Below, piece after piece: positions 1 to 10,181 of a stretch of DNA of 64,000 nt. The stretch's first letter is position 1, and the number at the start of each line of letters is the position of its first letter. The DNA is taken from positions 248,001 to 312,000 of the forward strand of contig JBAIAC010000128.1 of the NCBI GenBank assembly GCA_037349315.1, given 5' to 3'. The notes below the pieces were generated by a model. It did no database searches. It was not told the origin of the DNA and saw only the letters and a list, made by a program, of their open reading frames with translations. Source of the DNA: Chelydra serpentina. Its lineage: Eukaryota > Chordata > Testudines > Chelydridae. Both the position numbers and the translations under genes were made by a program.

Positions 1-520
1 AGTCTGAACTTTGATTCTAGCAACGTGAGTTCAAATATCAAAGGGATTTTGACATTCCTGATCTCTTCTCCCCTCCCCCTCTTTAGTATTCATTTGTATT
101 TTGACCTGTTTGGCTTAAGCATGATCTTCTCTTTCCCTACCTCTAGTGCAATTTTGGGTTTATTTTTATTTTGCCTCCCTTTAGTTCATGTCATAATAAT
201 TGTAACAGCAAAGGAACCTGCAGGAGCAAAAACTGACCCCAAACTTTATTTCTCCATCACGCAGGAACATCATGCAAACATCGCACAGAGCTGGAATCAT
301 AACAGTGAAGGGAAGGGGACGGGAAATGCAGGTTTCCAAATGTTCTTTCTCCGATGATACATCCCAGCCCCTTGTATGTCTCCATCCTGTGTGACCTGCG
401 TGACCGGCTGGGCTTTGAAACATTTAGTGTCTCATTCTATTGATAATGTGATTCTAACACAATGTGACTGAAATTAAACCACTTCCAGACAAGGAACTAA
501 CAAAAGAGAAAAGCGATTAT
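1..520. other. No gene recognised
   Basis: AT-rich sequence without convincing coding potential. The last 45 bases before the tRNA-Gly at 521 reappear inverted beside the tRNA-Gly at 15162, so they belong to a duplicated tRNA-Gly unit. Confidence 0.5.
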
Positions 521-592
521 TGCATTGGCTGGGAATCGAACCCAGGTCAACTGCTTGGAAGGCAGCTATGCTCACCACTATACCACCAATGC
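521..592 (-). tRNA. tRNA-Gly (anticodon TCC)
   Basis: Read on the minus strand this is a 72-nt cloverleaf starting GCATTGG and ending CCAATGC plus discriminator A, a perfect 7-bp acceptor. The anticodon loop CTTCCAA (anticodon TCC) sits on a GCTGC/GCAGT stem. The B box is GGGTTCGATTCCC. It is nearly identical to vertebrate tRNA-Gly(UCC), which decodes GGA. No intron is seen and both internal promoter boxes look intact, so it is probably functional. Confidence 0.93.
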
Positions 593-1339
593 ACCTGGTG
601 GGAGGATCTTTCCTGCATATTATGGGTGCTAGCAAAGGTGGTGACACCTGACCATGGAGCTCTAAGCAGGGCGGATGGGCTGGAGGCTGCCTGACAGCTG
701 GGAGCAGAGTTACCATCCCAGAGTGACTGAAAGGGGGCAAAGGTGACAACAGATCCCATTGGGAGCTGGCCCCACACCCAACCCGCCCCTAGGAGAGGGG
801 AACTGAAGCTCAACTTCAATCACAGAAAATCTTCCCTGAGAAGGACGGGAACAGCTTGTTTCAAAGACAAGGTTTGTGTTTGTTCCTGCTACACACAGAG
901 GGGCTGGATAGTGCTGAGTCCAGGCCCCAGACTCCAGGAGGATATGGAACAAACTCAGGCTGCCAGTGACCTGCAGGAGGGAGATGATTTTTTGACAGTG
1001 ACAGATGCCTCATCTTAAAGGCCTTTGTCTGCCCCCTTCTAGTGACGGTTTGGTACAGGAATGCAGCCCCCACTCCTGGGTCTCTCCTGTGGAAATGTTT
1101 CTGTGCAAAACACCAAAGCCTGTAACAGAAAGGAGGGAAAGGAAATGGCCACAGGATGGGACCAGGACACAAGGAATGAAACACAAGATGCTTCTTCCAT
1201 GTGCATTGACTTTGAACCTTGTTGTTTGCAGTGTTGGTGTATCCATGTTGGTCCCAGGACATGAGAGACAAGGAGTGGGGTGGGGGGGGGTGTCACATAA
1301 TATGTTCTAAAGGACCAAGGTTGGGAGTGTTATTTACTC
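593..1339. other. Intergenic, nothing recognised
   Basis: Only short random open frames on both strands and a G-run near 1278. No tRNA, exon or repeat was recognised. Confidence 0.5.
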
Positions 1340-1736
1340 CTTCTCATAACACAAAAACTAGGGGTCACCAAATGAAATGAATAGGCTGAAGGTTTGAAAA
1401 GAACAAAAGGAAGTATTCACACAACGCACAGTCAACCTGTGGAACTCTTTGCCAGAGGATGTTGTAAAGGCCAAGACTAGAACAGGCTTCAAAACTGGAC
1501 TAGATAAGTTCATGGAGGATGGGTCCATCAATAGCTATTATCCAGCATGGGTAGGGATGGTGTCCCTATCCTCTCTTTGCCAGAAGACGGGAATGGGCAA
1601 GGGGATGGATCACTTGATGATTACCTGTTCTGTTCATTCCCTTTGGGGCGCCTGGCATTGACCACTGTTAAAAGACAGGATAGTGAGGTATATGGACCTT
1701 TGGTCTGACCCAGCAGGACCGTTCTTGTGGAAGAGA
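1340..1736 (+). mobile_element. CR1-like LINE 3' end, 5'-truncated
   Basis: Codons around 1410-1560 encode the decayed C-terminus of a CR1-type reverse transcriptase (matching the motif VNLWNSLPEDVV, then LDKFMEDG). The 3' end has the sauropsid CR1/SINE tail ATGGACCTTTGGTCTGACCC. Only the last ~400 bp of a multi-kilobase element remain, so it is dead. The family is recognised from the tail and RT end, not from a database match. Confidence 0.8.
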
Positions 1737-2300
1737 CAAACTTTGGGGCTATACAGAGCTGAAGAAGAGTTCTGGGTTAGCGCCAAAACTTGCCTTCACC
1801 AACAGAAGCTGCTCTACTACAAGCTCTGACCCTCACCTGCCTTGTCTCTCTTGGACTCTGGAAAGTGTTTTCTCTCAACTCCCTTTGGAGAGAAGTTACG
1901 TTTTCCCTCTGGAAAACCATAACGCTGAAGCACTTATATTGATTGTGACACTAGGATGGAAGGATTACTTAATATTATCAATAAATGAATCTAAACCTGA
2001 GCTTCCTGTTTTGAAACTGGTTTTCCCAACTCAGTTCCAAATTGTGTTCTAGAAAGGCCTCCAAGATGCGTGGCCAAGCCAGCAGAAGTGGCAAGGAGAA
2101 AGCCCCCTAGTACTGCTCTTAGGCCCATGTGGGTTGCTCACTGGCAGGGGGAGTTGGCTAGTTTGGTGCTCAGAAAGCTGCCAGGACAGGCCTCTGGGCA
2201 CCAGATCTTCCTGCTTCTCCCAGCACGTCCCTGGCTCCTCCCCTGCCCCAGTCACTGCTGCAGGAGGGTCCTACATGCACTTAGCCAAAAGCCTTTCACA
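1737..2300. other. Intergenic, nothing recognised
   Basis: No coding region, tRNA or known repeat seen. Confidence 0.45.
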
Positions 2301-2373
2301 GCCTTCTAAGTACAGTTGGCAGCGTGTCAGCCTCCTAATCTACAGGCCCTGAATTCAAGCCTCAGAGAGGGCA
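2301..2373 (+). pseudogene. Elongator tRNA-Met-like pseudogene, anticodon CCT
   Basis: The 73-nt sequence follows vertebrate elongator tRNA-Met from end to end. The acceptor GCCTTCT/AGAGGGC pairs at all 7 positions (one wobble), the discriminator is A, and the T stem has one mismatch. The anticodon loop reads CTCCTAA where CTCATAA is expected, so the anticodon is CCT (Arg AGG), not CAT. The anticodon stem has about three mismatches. It is most likely a decayed copy. A scanner might call it tRNA-Arg or undetermined. Confidence 0.7.
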
Positions 2374-3065
2374 GGTGATTTTGCTCCCTGCTTCAACTTT
2401 TCTGAAGGAAATCCCAGAGAAAAGAAAGTGGAGCAAACTGATTTCTGGACACCCTCCCACCCCTCTAACACACACAGACTTTTCTAAGACTTTATCTCTT
2501 CCTTCTCCTTTATGATTCTTTAATGCAACTGGAAATACCAGTTCCTAGAAGCCCCTTTCCACAGAGAACACAACACAGCGCTGGGAGAAAGCTGGGGGCT
2601 GCCAGGTTGTCGTGGGTGAGTAGTTAAAGGGATGCACTGAAAATCTAACACAATGATCCCCCTCCTCTCCACCCGCAAGCAGCTTTGAATCTTGCTGATT
2701 GTGACACTGAGTTTCCCCTGCTTCAGCATCCTCGACCTCCATAGGAGACCGGTGCAGAGTCCTTAGATCCCTGTTCAGAGTTCAGCCCCCAGCCGGTGCA
2801 GCCCTGCCCGGCCACTCACCCTCTGCCCCAGGAGAACCAGGGGGTGGGCTGCACCCACAGGCAGAGACCTGATACCGCTCCCCTCCGAGCAGCAGCCGCA
2901 GCTGTGGGCAGCTAATCCCCATTAAGACTTGGGGGGAGGAGCTGGGGATCCCTTGTTATTTCTTCCGTACATCGAGTCTCACGGTGTGTGAACACATTTC
3001 TCTTTAACACTGATTAAATGTAGAGCCCCTCCCCCCATTTCTGCTCTGTAAGTGCCTCACTCCTG
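2374..3065. other. Intergenic, nothing recognised
   Basis: C-rich stretches near 2760-2900, but no gene or recognisable repeat. Confidence 0.4.
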
Positions 3066-3140
3066 TACAGAAAACACAAGAACAGCCAGACTGGGTCAGA
3101 CCAAGGGTCCATCTAGCCCAGTGTCCTGTCTTCCAAGAGT
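3066..3140 (-). mobile_element. CR1/SINE 3' tail fragment
   Basis: Contains the reverse complement of the CR1-type tail (CTGGGTCAGACCAAGGGTCC, then ATCTAGCCCAGTGTCCTG). A short dead fragment. Confidence 0.7.
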
Positions 3141-4253
3141 GGTCAAATCAATGGTGTAGCCCAGGTTACCAATTTTGCTGTAGCCCGCTGCTCGTGTGTC
3201 ACACACAGCACTTGAGTACCGTTACTGAACAAAGGGAAATGTATTGAACAAGGGAGAGAGATTTAAACCGAAACAAACGTGAGTGATGGAAACAGAGTTA
3301 CACACAAAACAATCACACAATGCAACCTACACTGTTTAATAGGTACCTTCCCTATCCAGGTAGATTGAAGTGTGAGGTGACGGGCTAGTGTAGTGATTGC
3401 TAGTCCCTAGGAGCCAGAGCCCTGCCTTTCAAGAAGCACCACTGGTCGTTAGTTTCTCTCCACCCTGTTATAAACTGAATCAGTCTTTTGTCTACATTCA
3501 CAGACAGGACGATCTCCTCATTGTCATATGGTCCTTGTCACTGCCACAGGGTTTCCATGTCTATTGTCTTTGATAGTTGTCCGTTGGCTTTTCTGGGCTG
3601 GTGCAAAGGTTGACAATGGAGCAAGACATCGCCAAACTGCCTAGCAAGGGATGGGCAACAATTCACTCCCACTTGAATGGGTCGTCCCCACCAAGACCTA
3701 TGATTGGGGTGACTCACTTTCATGACAATACCATATGAGCATAATTATCCATGTACTTACATTACTCCTTCAATATGACTCATACATGCCTCTCGCAGTG
3801 ATTAGGAGTAACAATGATTTACAAGTTTCAGTAGCGATCTCACTGCTATGCTTCCCGGATAAATATAATAAAATCAGGGTATTGGGTGTGGTGAGTTTGT
3901 CAGGTCTGAGACAGGAGTTGCTTGTGAATAACAGTGACCCCTTTGGCAATTGGCACCAATGAGCTTGTGTCACACATGCACTGAGCTATACAGTCTCACC
4001 CTGATGCAATAGAAAGGCCAGCACACAAAACAGAGAAAGGAACAATAAGATACTAAAATGACAATGGTTGGGACTCCCCATTTCTCTCAGTCTCTGGACT
4101 GATGGACACTAAGAGCTGTAGCTACAGTTCAGGAACTAGGCGATCGGACAGCTGGCTCGGCCCTCCATACTAGCAGCTCTCTCACATACAGGCAGATGGG
4201 TCACATTTGGAATCGACGTCATGACTTGCTTCCCATAGAAGATCAATCTGTCC
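3141..4253. other. Intergenic, nothing recognised
   Basis: AT-rich with short open frames only. Possibly an old LTR or other repeat, but no diagnostic motif was found. Confidence 0.4.
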
Positions 4254-4418
4254 AAGGCTACGTCTACACTTCAAACACTGGAAGTAGTCTTCTGACAACC
4301 TAACCCTGTCTACACTGGGGCTCAGGTCACATTCACTACTTCTCTCCATGGAGTGGATTTTTCACACTCCTGAGAGATGTGGCTATGTCCACATAGCCTT
4401 TCAGTGTAGACCAGGCTT
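4254..4418. mobile_element. MITE-like element with inverted ends
   Basis: The left end AAGGCTACGTCTACACT is matched by the right end, which reads AAGCCTGGTCTACACT on the other strand. Related 'GTCTACACT' ends recur in the window (near 19485 and 19583), so this is a dispersed non-autonomous DNA element. No clear target duplication or coding sequence. Confidence 0.5.
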
Positions 4419-4780
4419 GAGATGGCTTTTTGATATGAAAGCCAATGGACTTCAGCCTTTTCCTTGCTATTAGTGGCTGATGATTGCAGTTTGTGACACA
4501 GTAGGGAGTGGGGAGTATTGACCTGGGAATGTTGCTGGGGAGTTTTACAGGCACTGTCTGCACTGGGGATGGGATAGCAGGGGATGGCTTCACTTGAGGG
4601 ATGATACCTGAGCCTGTAACTTGAGCCAGGAGGGGATTGGGGCCAGGTGACACCTTCTGCCCAGGAAACTGGGCAAAGGCTGTAGGAGGAGCCGGGGGGA
4701 GACTGAGTGTTTCAGTTTCAAGCCCAGGCATTGGGATTATTTACCAGTTTCTCTGGCATTGGCACATTACTATGCTCACA

Positions 4781-4862
4781 GCTGTGATGGCCGAGTGGTT
4801 AAGGTGTTGGAGTTGAAATCCACTAGGGTTCCCCTGCTGAGGTTTGAATCCTGCTCACAGCG
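4781..4862 (+). tRNA. tRNA-Ser (anticodon TGA), slightly diverged
   Basis: An 82-nt class II tRNA with perfect acceptor GCTGTGA/TCACAGC and discriminator G, the required G for Ser. It has a long variable arm and an anticodon loop with TGA. Deviations from the vertebrate consensus are loop base 32 (G for C) and a B box GGTTTGAATCC with T for C. A box TGGCCGAGTGG is intact. Function is plausible but uncertain because of the B-box change. Confidence 0.8.
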
Positions 4863-5325
4863 AGGCCTGTGTTTTAGCCACAGTTTCTAACCAGGGCAAT
4901 ACGTCTATACAGACCCCTAAAACACTCTCAATTCTCTCCCCAACCCAAGTCAATCTGGTTCTGCTCCTTTCCTATCGATGCCTGGGACACTACCTCACAC
5001 TGTGTCCCTGAGGTGTCAGGCAAACTCTCAGCACCATCCAGCATCCTGACATTGATCCTTGTGACCTGTGGGTTGGATTTATTTTAGTGGGACACGGGCC
5101 TTGTGGAGGATAATTTAAACTCTTAATTTCCTTAGGGTTCGCCTTCAATATACTTGTATGGTGGTGTCATTTATCACCATTACAGGTCTAGTGTATTTAT
5201 TAGAATAGCACAAGTAAGTCACAGAAGTGACATAGTAACCGTAGCGAGTCTATGCTGACATAACTTGAGTTAACATGGGCTTGTAGTGTCCAGCTCCAGC
5301 CTGAGCCAAATGTCCACACTGCAGT
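4863..5325. other. Intergenic, nothing recognised
   Basis: No gene or recognised repeat between the tRNA-Ser and the tRNA-Cys duplication unit. Confidence 0.4.
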
Positions 5326-5485
5326 TTTTAGCCCCACAACCTGAGACCGAGATGTCCAAGTCAGATGATCCAGGCCAGCCGGGCTGCAGGGCTTTTATCA
5401 CAGTATAGATGCACTGAGGGACGTGTTTGCCAGTTTTTTATGCATTTGCACAGGAAAAGGTTGAGTGTTTCCATCCATTTCAGTC

Positions 5486-5607
5486 TAGGGTGACCATATG
5501 TCCTGATTTTATAGGGACAGTTCTGATTTTTGGGTCTTTTTCTTATATAGGCTCCTATTACCCCCACCCCCGTTCTGACTTTTCACATTCGCTGTCTGGT
5601 CACCCTA
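5486..5607. mobile_element. hAT-type MITE (TAGGGTGACC ends)
   Basis: A 122-bp element beginning TAGGGTGACC and ending GGTCACCCTA, a 10-bp inverted repeat. It is flanked by TTTCAGTC (5478-5485) and TTTCAGGC (5608-5615), an 8-bp target duplication with one mismatch. The 8-bp length is the hAT superfamily hallmark. No coding capacity. Other copies are at 19819, 28551 and 41812. Confidence 0.8.
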
Positions 5608-5690
5608 TTTCAGGCATCCCCATTTGGTGGAACTCCTGAACGTAATGGAAATGGATATGCAATTATTTTTGTTAAAGGATGGGGGTTTTA

Positions 5691-5762
5691 AGGGAGCACT
5701 TGGACTTGAACCAAGGACCACTTGATCTGCAGTCAAACACTCTGCCACTGAGCTATACCCCC
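5691..5762 (-). tRNA. tRNA-Cys (anticodon GCA)
   Basis: A 72-nt cloverleaf on the minus strand, 5' GGGGGTA pairing with 3' TGCTCCC (wobbles only). The anticodon loop CTGCAGA gives GCA, and the B box is GGTTCAAGTCC. It closely follows vertebrate tRNA-Cys. A diverged duplicate at 20026 has anticodon ACA. Probably functional. Confidence 0.9.
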
Positions 5763-5930
5763 CATGAGGCACATGTTTGATTAAACATTATATAGACGTG
5801 TAAACAGAACAGCTTGCTCACCTACTGACATAGCTTCTCCCACTGACATAGCTCCCACCTCTCGGGGAGGTGGATTCACTACACGGACGGGACAGCTCTC
5901 TCCCATCCGCTTAGAGCAGCTTCAGTGATT

Positions 5931-6719
5931 ATAAATAAGAAGGAAATAACCTGCTGAATGGACAGTAACCAATGCATCGAATATGGCTGTCTGCATTCAA
6001 TAGGGGTAACTGGCCAGTGAACAGACTGTTTTGAATAACATGTACCTCAGTTCGGATGCAGCGTCACTGACCCCGGATTGGGACTGGTCCTAACAGGGAA
6101 TTTGTTTTAACAATTGGACACATTGCCACTTCCCTATTGTTATATTATACTCTAAGGGGAATGCCCGTTGGATGTTTATTAGTAATAAGTTTAGGCAACT
6201 TTCTCGCTCTTTGTTTTTTAATGTTCTCTCGTGAATTGTTATGGTAGATTCTATATAACTCTGCTAAGCAGGACAATTCTCTTTTGTGCTGTGTCCTGTT
6301 CTGTTTTGCGTGGTGCCATTTGGAACTCTGATGCACAATATTGTGTTGCATAGTTTTATGGTGCATTGTTTTGCTTCAGCTCGTTTGGTGCCTGTGTTGT
6401 GTTGGTTTGAGCTGAGCTATTTTCCTTTGTGTACTTTTGTCCTAGGATTTCTTAGTTTGCATTGTGTTGCTTTGTTTTCTTTACCCCAATTGGGGATTTT
6501 GTAAGAAACACATATTCTGCGTCATTCGATCCTAAACCGAACTTCTCTCTCCTTGATAATCTGTACCTTATTCCCTGATAACCAAAAACCTCTATGCTTA
6601 AACTCTGTACTGTTGTTTTTATTTTTAACATTATCTTCATAAAATTCTTAAATTTAACTGTTTGCTACTGATGGGTCTAGAAATCATTTGTCGAGTGGAA
6701 GATGACTTTTCTGTGGGAT
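5931..6719. other. T/G-rich intergenic stretch
   Basis: From about 6220 to 6490 the plus strand is unusually rich in TTG and TTT words, with short T-rich open frames. No gene recognised. Confidence 0.4.
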
Positions 6720-7185
6720 TGTTCCCAAGACCCAGAACTTTGTGTTCCAACAACTCCCAGCTTCATTGGTGAAAATAAGACCAAGGTTTATGTGCAATGT
6801 ACAGGAAAATGTAGCTTTTTACCCTAGATGAAACTTGAACCCACAAGCCCTGGTTTAGGAAGCCAATCCCTTATCCATTAGGCCACTGGTGCCCTAAAGT
6901 ACAACTGATGGAGGGATGTGAATCCCCTCTCATAATTGCACATTCAACACATTCGCTAGGAAGCCAAATTCCCCCTTTATGCGCCTTACAGAAAGGTCGG
7001 CATCCCCTGTCAGCGAGGCAACTGGGCAGGTCGCTGACAGAGCTGAGCCCCACCTTTCTGCAGCCATCTTTAGAGAAGAACCCCATCCCAGAGTCACCCC
7101 TCCCTCCGTCAGCACCTCCACGTCTGTGAGTGGCAGTAGGATGATTGGGGGGCGAATCCAGGGCTGGAAGGGGGGTCAGGTCAGG
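6720..7185. repeat. tRNA-Arg duplication unit, copy 1
   Basis: This stretch matches 58680-59120 in inverted orientation. This copy keeps a whole tRNA-Arg-like sequence; the other keeps only its first ~20 bases. Confidence 0.8.
6820..6892 (-). pseudogene. tRNA-Arg (CCT) pseudogene
   Basis: Matches vertebrate tRNA-Arg(CCU), with A box TGGCCTAATGG and anticodon CCT. The acceptor (GCACCAG against CTAGGGT) has two mismatches, and the B box GGGTTCAAGTTTC is altered. Probably not functional. Confidence 0.75.
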
Positions 7186-7497
7186 ACTCAGCTCTCCATT
7201 GGTCTGTCTGCTTTGGGGCAGGGACCATAACACGTCCTGCTGCATTCGTTATTTCAAAGGGTGGTTTAGGATTTTCAGTCTCAGACACGGTGCACAAAGC
7301 AGGACTCCACCCTCGGCGTAAACTGAATGAGCCGCCCACAGATTCTGGCAGCCACAAGGAGCCATTTGGTGTGAGAGTCAGACCTGCCCCTGTCCCAAGG
7401 GAAGGGTTCGTCTGGGAGGAGCCTGGCACACGGACCTATCAGCTCTTAACACCAATACTTTCAGTAACTATTATCAGTGCCTGGGAGTGAAATTTAC
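7186..7497 (-). repeat. Thr/Asn-unit flank (~310-bp dispersed duplication)
   Basis: This block recurs at 18955-19310 and 49980-50290 (opposite strand) and at 56268-56480 (this strand), usually next to tRNA copies. It contains no convincing gene despite short open frames, and it marks where tRNA-bearing segments were copied. Confidence 0.75.
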
Positions 7498-7499
7498 AC

Positions 7500-7599
7500 C
7501 ATAAAAACAGCCACACTGGGCTAGACCAAAGGTCCATCTAGCTCTGTATCTTCTCTTCTGACAGTAGCCAATGCCAGGTGCCCCAAAAGCCACTCAACA
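7500..7599 (-). mobile_element. CR1/SINE tail fragment beside tRNA-Thr
   Basis: The reverse complement of the tail ATGGACCTTTGGTCTAGCCC. It immediately follows the 3' end of the tRNA-Thr, and the same arrangement occurs at 18853-18950, so the fragment was part of the ancestral unit. Confidence 0.7.
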
Positions 7600-7673
7600 A
7601 GGCACCACTGGGAGTTGAACCCAGGATCTCCTGTTTACGAAACAGGTGCTTTAACCAGCTAAACCATGGTACC
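7600..7673 (-). tRNA. tRNA-Thr (anticodon CGT)
   Basis: A 74-nt cloverleaf on the minus strand: acceptor GGTACCA/TGGTGCC (pairs with one wobble), anticodon stem CCTGT/ACAGG, loop TTCGTAA (anticodon CGT, decoding ACG). The A box and B box (GGGTTCAACTCCC) differ slightly from consensus. The homologous gene at 16957 reads TGT and is split by a CR1. Probably functional or recently so. Confidence 0.85.
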
Positions 7674-7845
7674 AAGTGGTGGTAAGAATGAGCTCTATGG
7701 TCACAGTTCATATTAACAACGTCACAGCAGCCTACAGAGAAGTGGGAGGGAGGCGTCTTCGAGCCGGTGAGTCTCGTCCGTTTCTCCCTTGCTGCTTGGG
7801 CGGAGGTGGGAAGGGAGCGAAACGTGCCTGGCTGAAGGTTATCAC

Positions 7846-7916
7846 TGTCCCTGGGTGGGCTCGAACCACTAGGTTTCCGGTTAATAGCCGAACGCGCTGA
7901 CCCATTGCTCACAGAA
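7846..7916 (-). pseudogene. tRNA-Asn-like pseudogene, anticodon ATT
   Basis: The 3' three quarters follow tRNA-Asn with a good T arm and B box GGTTCGAGCC, but the first ~12 bases are disrupted and do not pair with the acceptor 3' strand. The anticodon loop CTATTAA gives ATT, not GTT. It is separated from tRNA-Thr by a shortened copy of the spacer seen at 9401-9753 and 16640-16950. Confidence 0.75.
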
Positions 7917-7936
7917 GTTGGCAAGGAAAGGGCTGA

Positions 7937-8430
7937 TGTTGCAAAAGTACACAAACCTAAAAGGTACCAGAACACTTGTACATTCCACACAGATAACAAG
8001 GAACAGGCTGGCCCATCCTAAAGACAGGGGCAAAAGGGTAATATGACAGATAGAGTTGTTTTGTTCGAACCAACATGTACAAGGTGGGAGGCGGCACCTC
8101 ACTGCGTAGAGGGGTTGTACCTTGTTACGTAGAAGGGTTGCACCTCAATACGTCAGGAGTGATGTGTAACTTGTTTGTACCTGTGTATAAGAATTCACAC
8201 CCGAGGAGTTGTCTTTGTCCGGCCTAGGGGGCAGTGGAAAGTCCTGCCACTGACTAAGCTGTGTCCATTACCAGGGTGCACATAGGGACATAAACCGTAG
8301 AGTTATAATTTATATTCGGGGGGGCTAGAGATTGTGTTTCTCCTCGACAATAAACCTGGCCAGGTGCCTTCGTACCTTATCAGAGTCTGTGGTCTTTGGG
8401 GGTTCTCTCGGGCCTGCTGTGTCAGCTATC
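7937..8430 (+). mobile_element. Probable solo LTR, plus orientation
   Basis: Shows an LTR layout: 5' TGTTG, a TATA box (TATAA, 8186-8190) and a poly(A) signal AATAAA (8349-8354) followed by a GT-rich stretch. It starts where homology to the tRNA-Asn unit breaks off. The right edge and target duplication are unclear, so limits are approximate. No retroviral genes nearby. Confidence 0.5.
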
Positions 8431-8639
8431 TGCGCAGAGCTGGGGCAGCACACAGAGGGACACACACATGCAGCCAACTGAGATCAACATTGAACAGAGC
8501 AGAGCAGAGCAGAGCACCACACCGGTAGCTGTCTGACAACAAGGCTGACTGGTTATGAAAACCAATGCCCCAGTAAAAGGAAAAAAAAGGTTCTCCCGAT
8601 CCCAAAGGACCAAGCCACAGGCCCAGGTCAATGTAAAAG

Positions 8640-9401
8640 TCAGATCTTCCCCACAAATCACGCTGATGCCAATCCCTTAGAATCTAAAATCTCAAGGTTT
8701 ATTCATAAAAGAACAAAGATATAGAGGAGAGCTAAAATTGGTTAAATGGAATCAGTTCCATACAGTAACGGCAAAGTTCTTGGCTCAGGCTTGTCGCAGT
8801 GATGGACTAAACTGCAGGTTCAAATCAATTCTCTGACGTACATCCACGGCTGGGATGGGTCACTCAGTCCTTTGTTTAGAGCTTCAGTTTGTAGCAAAGT
8901 CCCTCCAGAGGTCAGAAGCAGGAGTGAAGAGAACACGGAGGGGTTTCCATGGCCTTTTATAGTTTCTGCCCGTGGAAGGACACCCCTCCGTTCTTACTGT
9001 GGAAAATCACAGCAGCAAGATGGAGTCTGGAGTCACATGGGCAAGTCACATGTCCATGCACGACTCGGTTTGCAGGCCGACGCCATTGTTTCCATGTTAG
9101 TTTGAACATTCCCATCCATGAGATGTGGATTGGCATCTCCCAAAGTCCATTGTCAGTTAAGTGTTTCTTGATCGGGCACTTACTGAGAATATCCTTTCTC
9201 AAGAAGCTGACCAAATGCATCACTGAGGCTACTTGGAATCAAATACATTTGAGATACAAGTTCATAGCCCATATTCCTCACTTCAAATACAAAATGGTAC
9301 ACACATACAGCTAGCATCATTATAACCAGCAAATCAGAGCATCATTGTCATAGACACGTCGCACGACAAGCTTTGTACAATATTGCTGCAAATCTATCAC
9401 A
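8640..9401 (-). mobile_element. Probable LTR, minus orientation
   Basis: On the minus strand it starts TGTGATAG at 9401, with TATAAAAG at 8954-8961 and AATAAA at 8698-8703, in LTR order and spacing. It abuts the tRNA-Asn unit spacer at 9402, so it probably inserted there and separated Asn from its Thr partner. The 3' limit is uncertain. No gag or pol is seen. Confidence 0.55.
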
Positions 9402-9753
9402 GTGATGGCAAGAATGATTTCTACGGTCCCAGTTCATATTAATAACGTCACAGCAGCCTACAGAGAAGTGGGAGGGAGGCGCCTTCGAGCCGGCGAGTCT
9501 CGTCCGTTTCTCCCTTGCCGCTTGGGCGGAGGCGGGAAGGGAGCGAAACGTGCCCGGCTGAAGGTTTTGCGCTCGGCCTTGAGGATTAAGCCTGAGCCCC
9601 CGGCCTGGCTGCTGGGAGATGGGTTTCTGAGTCGCATCCAGCGCACGCTTCGGGCCTCGCTGAAACCACTGAGGCCAAGAGGGACGCTTTTGAGGCGGCA
9701 AGAAGGGGGCCTATGGGGCTCTCAGCAGGTCTTGAGGAACACGGGGTTATCGC
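9402..9753 (-). repeat. Asn-Thr unit spacer, copy 2
   Basis: About 350 bp present as an inverted copy at 16640-16950 and in shortened form at 7674-7845. The open frames on both strands are shared by the copies but have no recognisable product. Confidence 0.75.
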
Positions 9754-9827
9754 CGTCCCTGGGTGGGCTCGAACCACCAGCCTTTCAGTGAATAGTCGAA
9801 CACGCTGACCCATTGCACCACAGAGAC
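9754..9827 (-). tRNA. tRNA-Asn body with anticodon ATT
   Basis: 74 nt: acceptor GTCTCTG/CAGGGAC fully paired, discriminator G, intact T arm and B box GGTTCGAGCC. The anticodon loop reads CTATTCA, so the anticodon is ATT instead of GTT, and the anticodon stem has one A-C mismatch. The body is nearly normal, so it may still be transcribed. Whether it is used is uncertain. Confidence 0.75.
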
Positions 9828-9949
9828 ACGAGCTTGGTGCTCCTAAGGCTGCTGCCCAGCAGCCTGTGTCTCTGCCGGCCAGCGCCAGCGCTCGCAAGGC
9901 GCTAGTGTGGATGCTGGAGGCTGGGTGCTGGAAGCTGTGGGCAAAGGGG

Positions 9950-10100
9950 GGTGATGGATGGCAGGAGAGAGATCACTTGATCATTACCTGTTGGGTCCAT
10001 TCACTCCAGGACACCTGGCATTGGCCACTGTCGGTGGACAGGATACTGGGCTGGATGGACCTTTGGTCTGACCCAGTACGGCCTTTCTTATGTTCTTATG
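9950..10100 (+). mobile_element. CR1/SINE 3' tail
   Basis: Ends with the tail ATGGACCTTTGGTCTGACCC followed by TTCTTATGTTCTTATG. A short dead fragment only 9 bp upstream of the initiator-like tRNA. Confidence 0.8.
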
Positions 10101-10109
10101 TAAAGAGCC

Positions 10110-10181
10110 AGCAGAGTGGTGCAGCGGCAGCGTGCTGGGACCCTAACCCAGAGGTCAATGGATCAAAACCATTCTCTGCTA
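10110..10181 (+). tRNA. Initiator tRNA-Met body with anticodon CCT
   Basis: 72 nt with the vertebrate initiator hallmarks: A1-T72 in acceptor AGCAGAG/CTCTGCT, the three G-C pairs of the anticodon stem (CTGGG/CCCAG), A54 in the T loop, and C at position 33. All stems pair. The loop is ACCCTAA where CCCATAA is expected, so the anticodon is CCT (AGG) instead of CAT. MetRS needs CAU, so normal charging is unlikely. It may be an inert copy that kept its fold, or a mischargeable tRNA. Confidence 0.8.

Larger units (their letters stand above)
5326..5930 (+). repeat. tRNA-Cys duplication unit, copy 1
   Basis: About 600 bp shared in the same orientation with 19640-20255. It includes a hAT-type MITE and a tRNA-Cys. 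Both copies hold the MITE at the same site, so the MITE inserted before the duplication. Confidence 0.85.

Noticed and set aside
3141..4050. Possible LTR
   Set aside because: AT-rich with AATAAA-like words, but no paired ends, target duplication or TATA/poly(A) order that can be supported.
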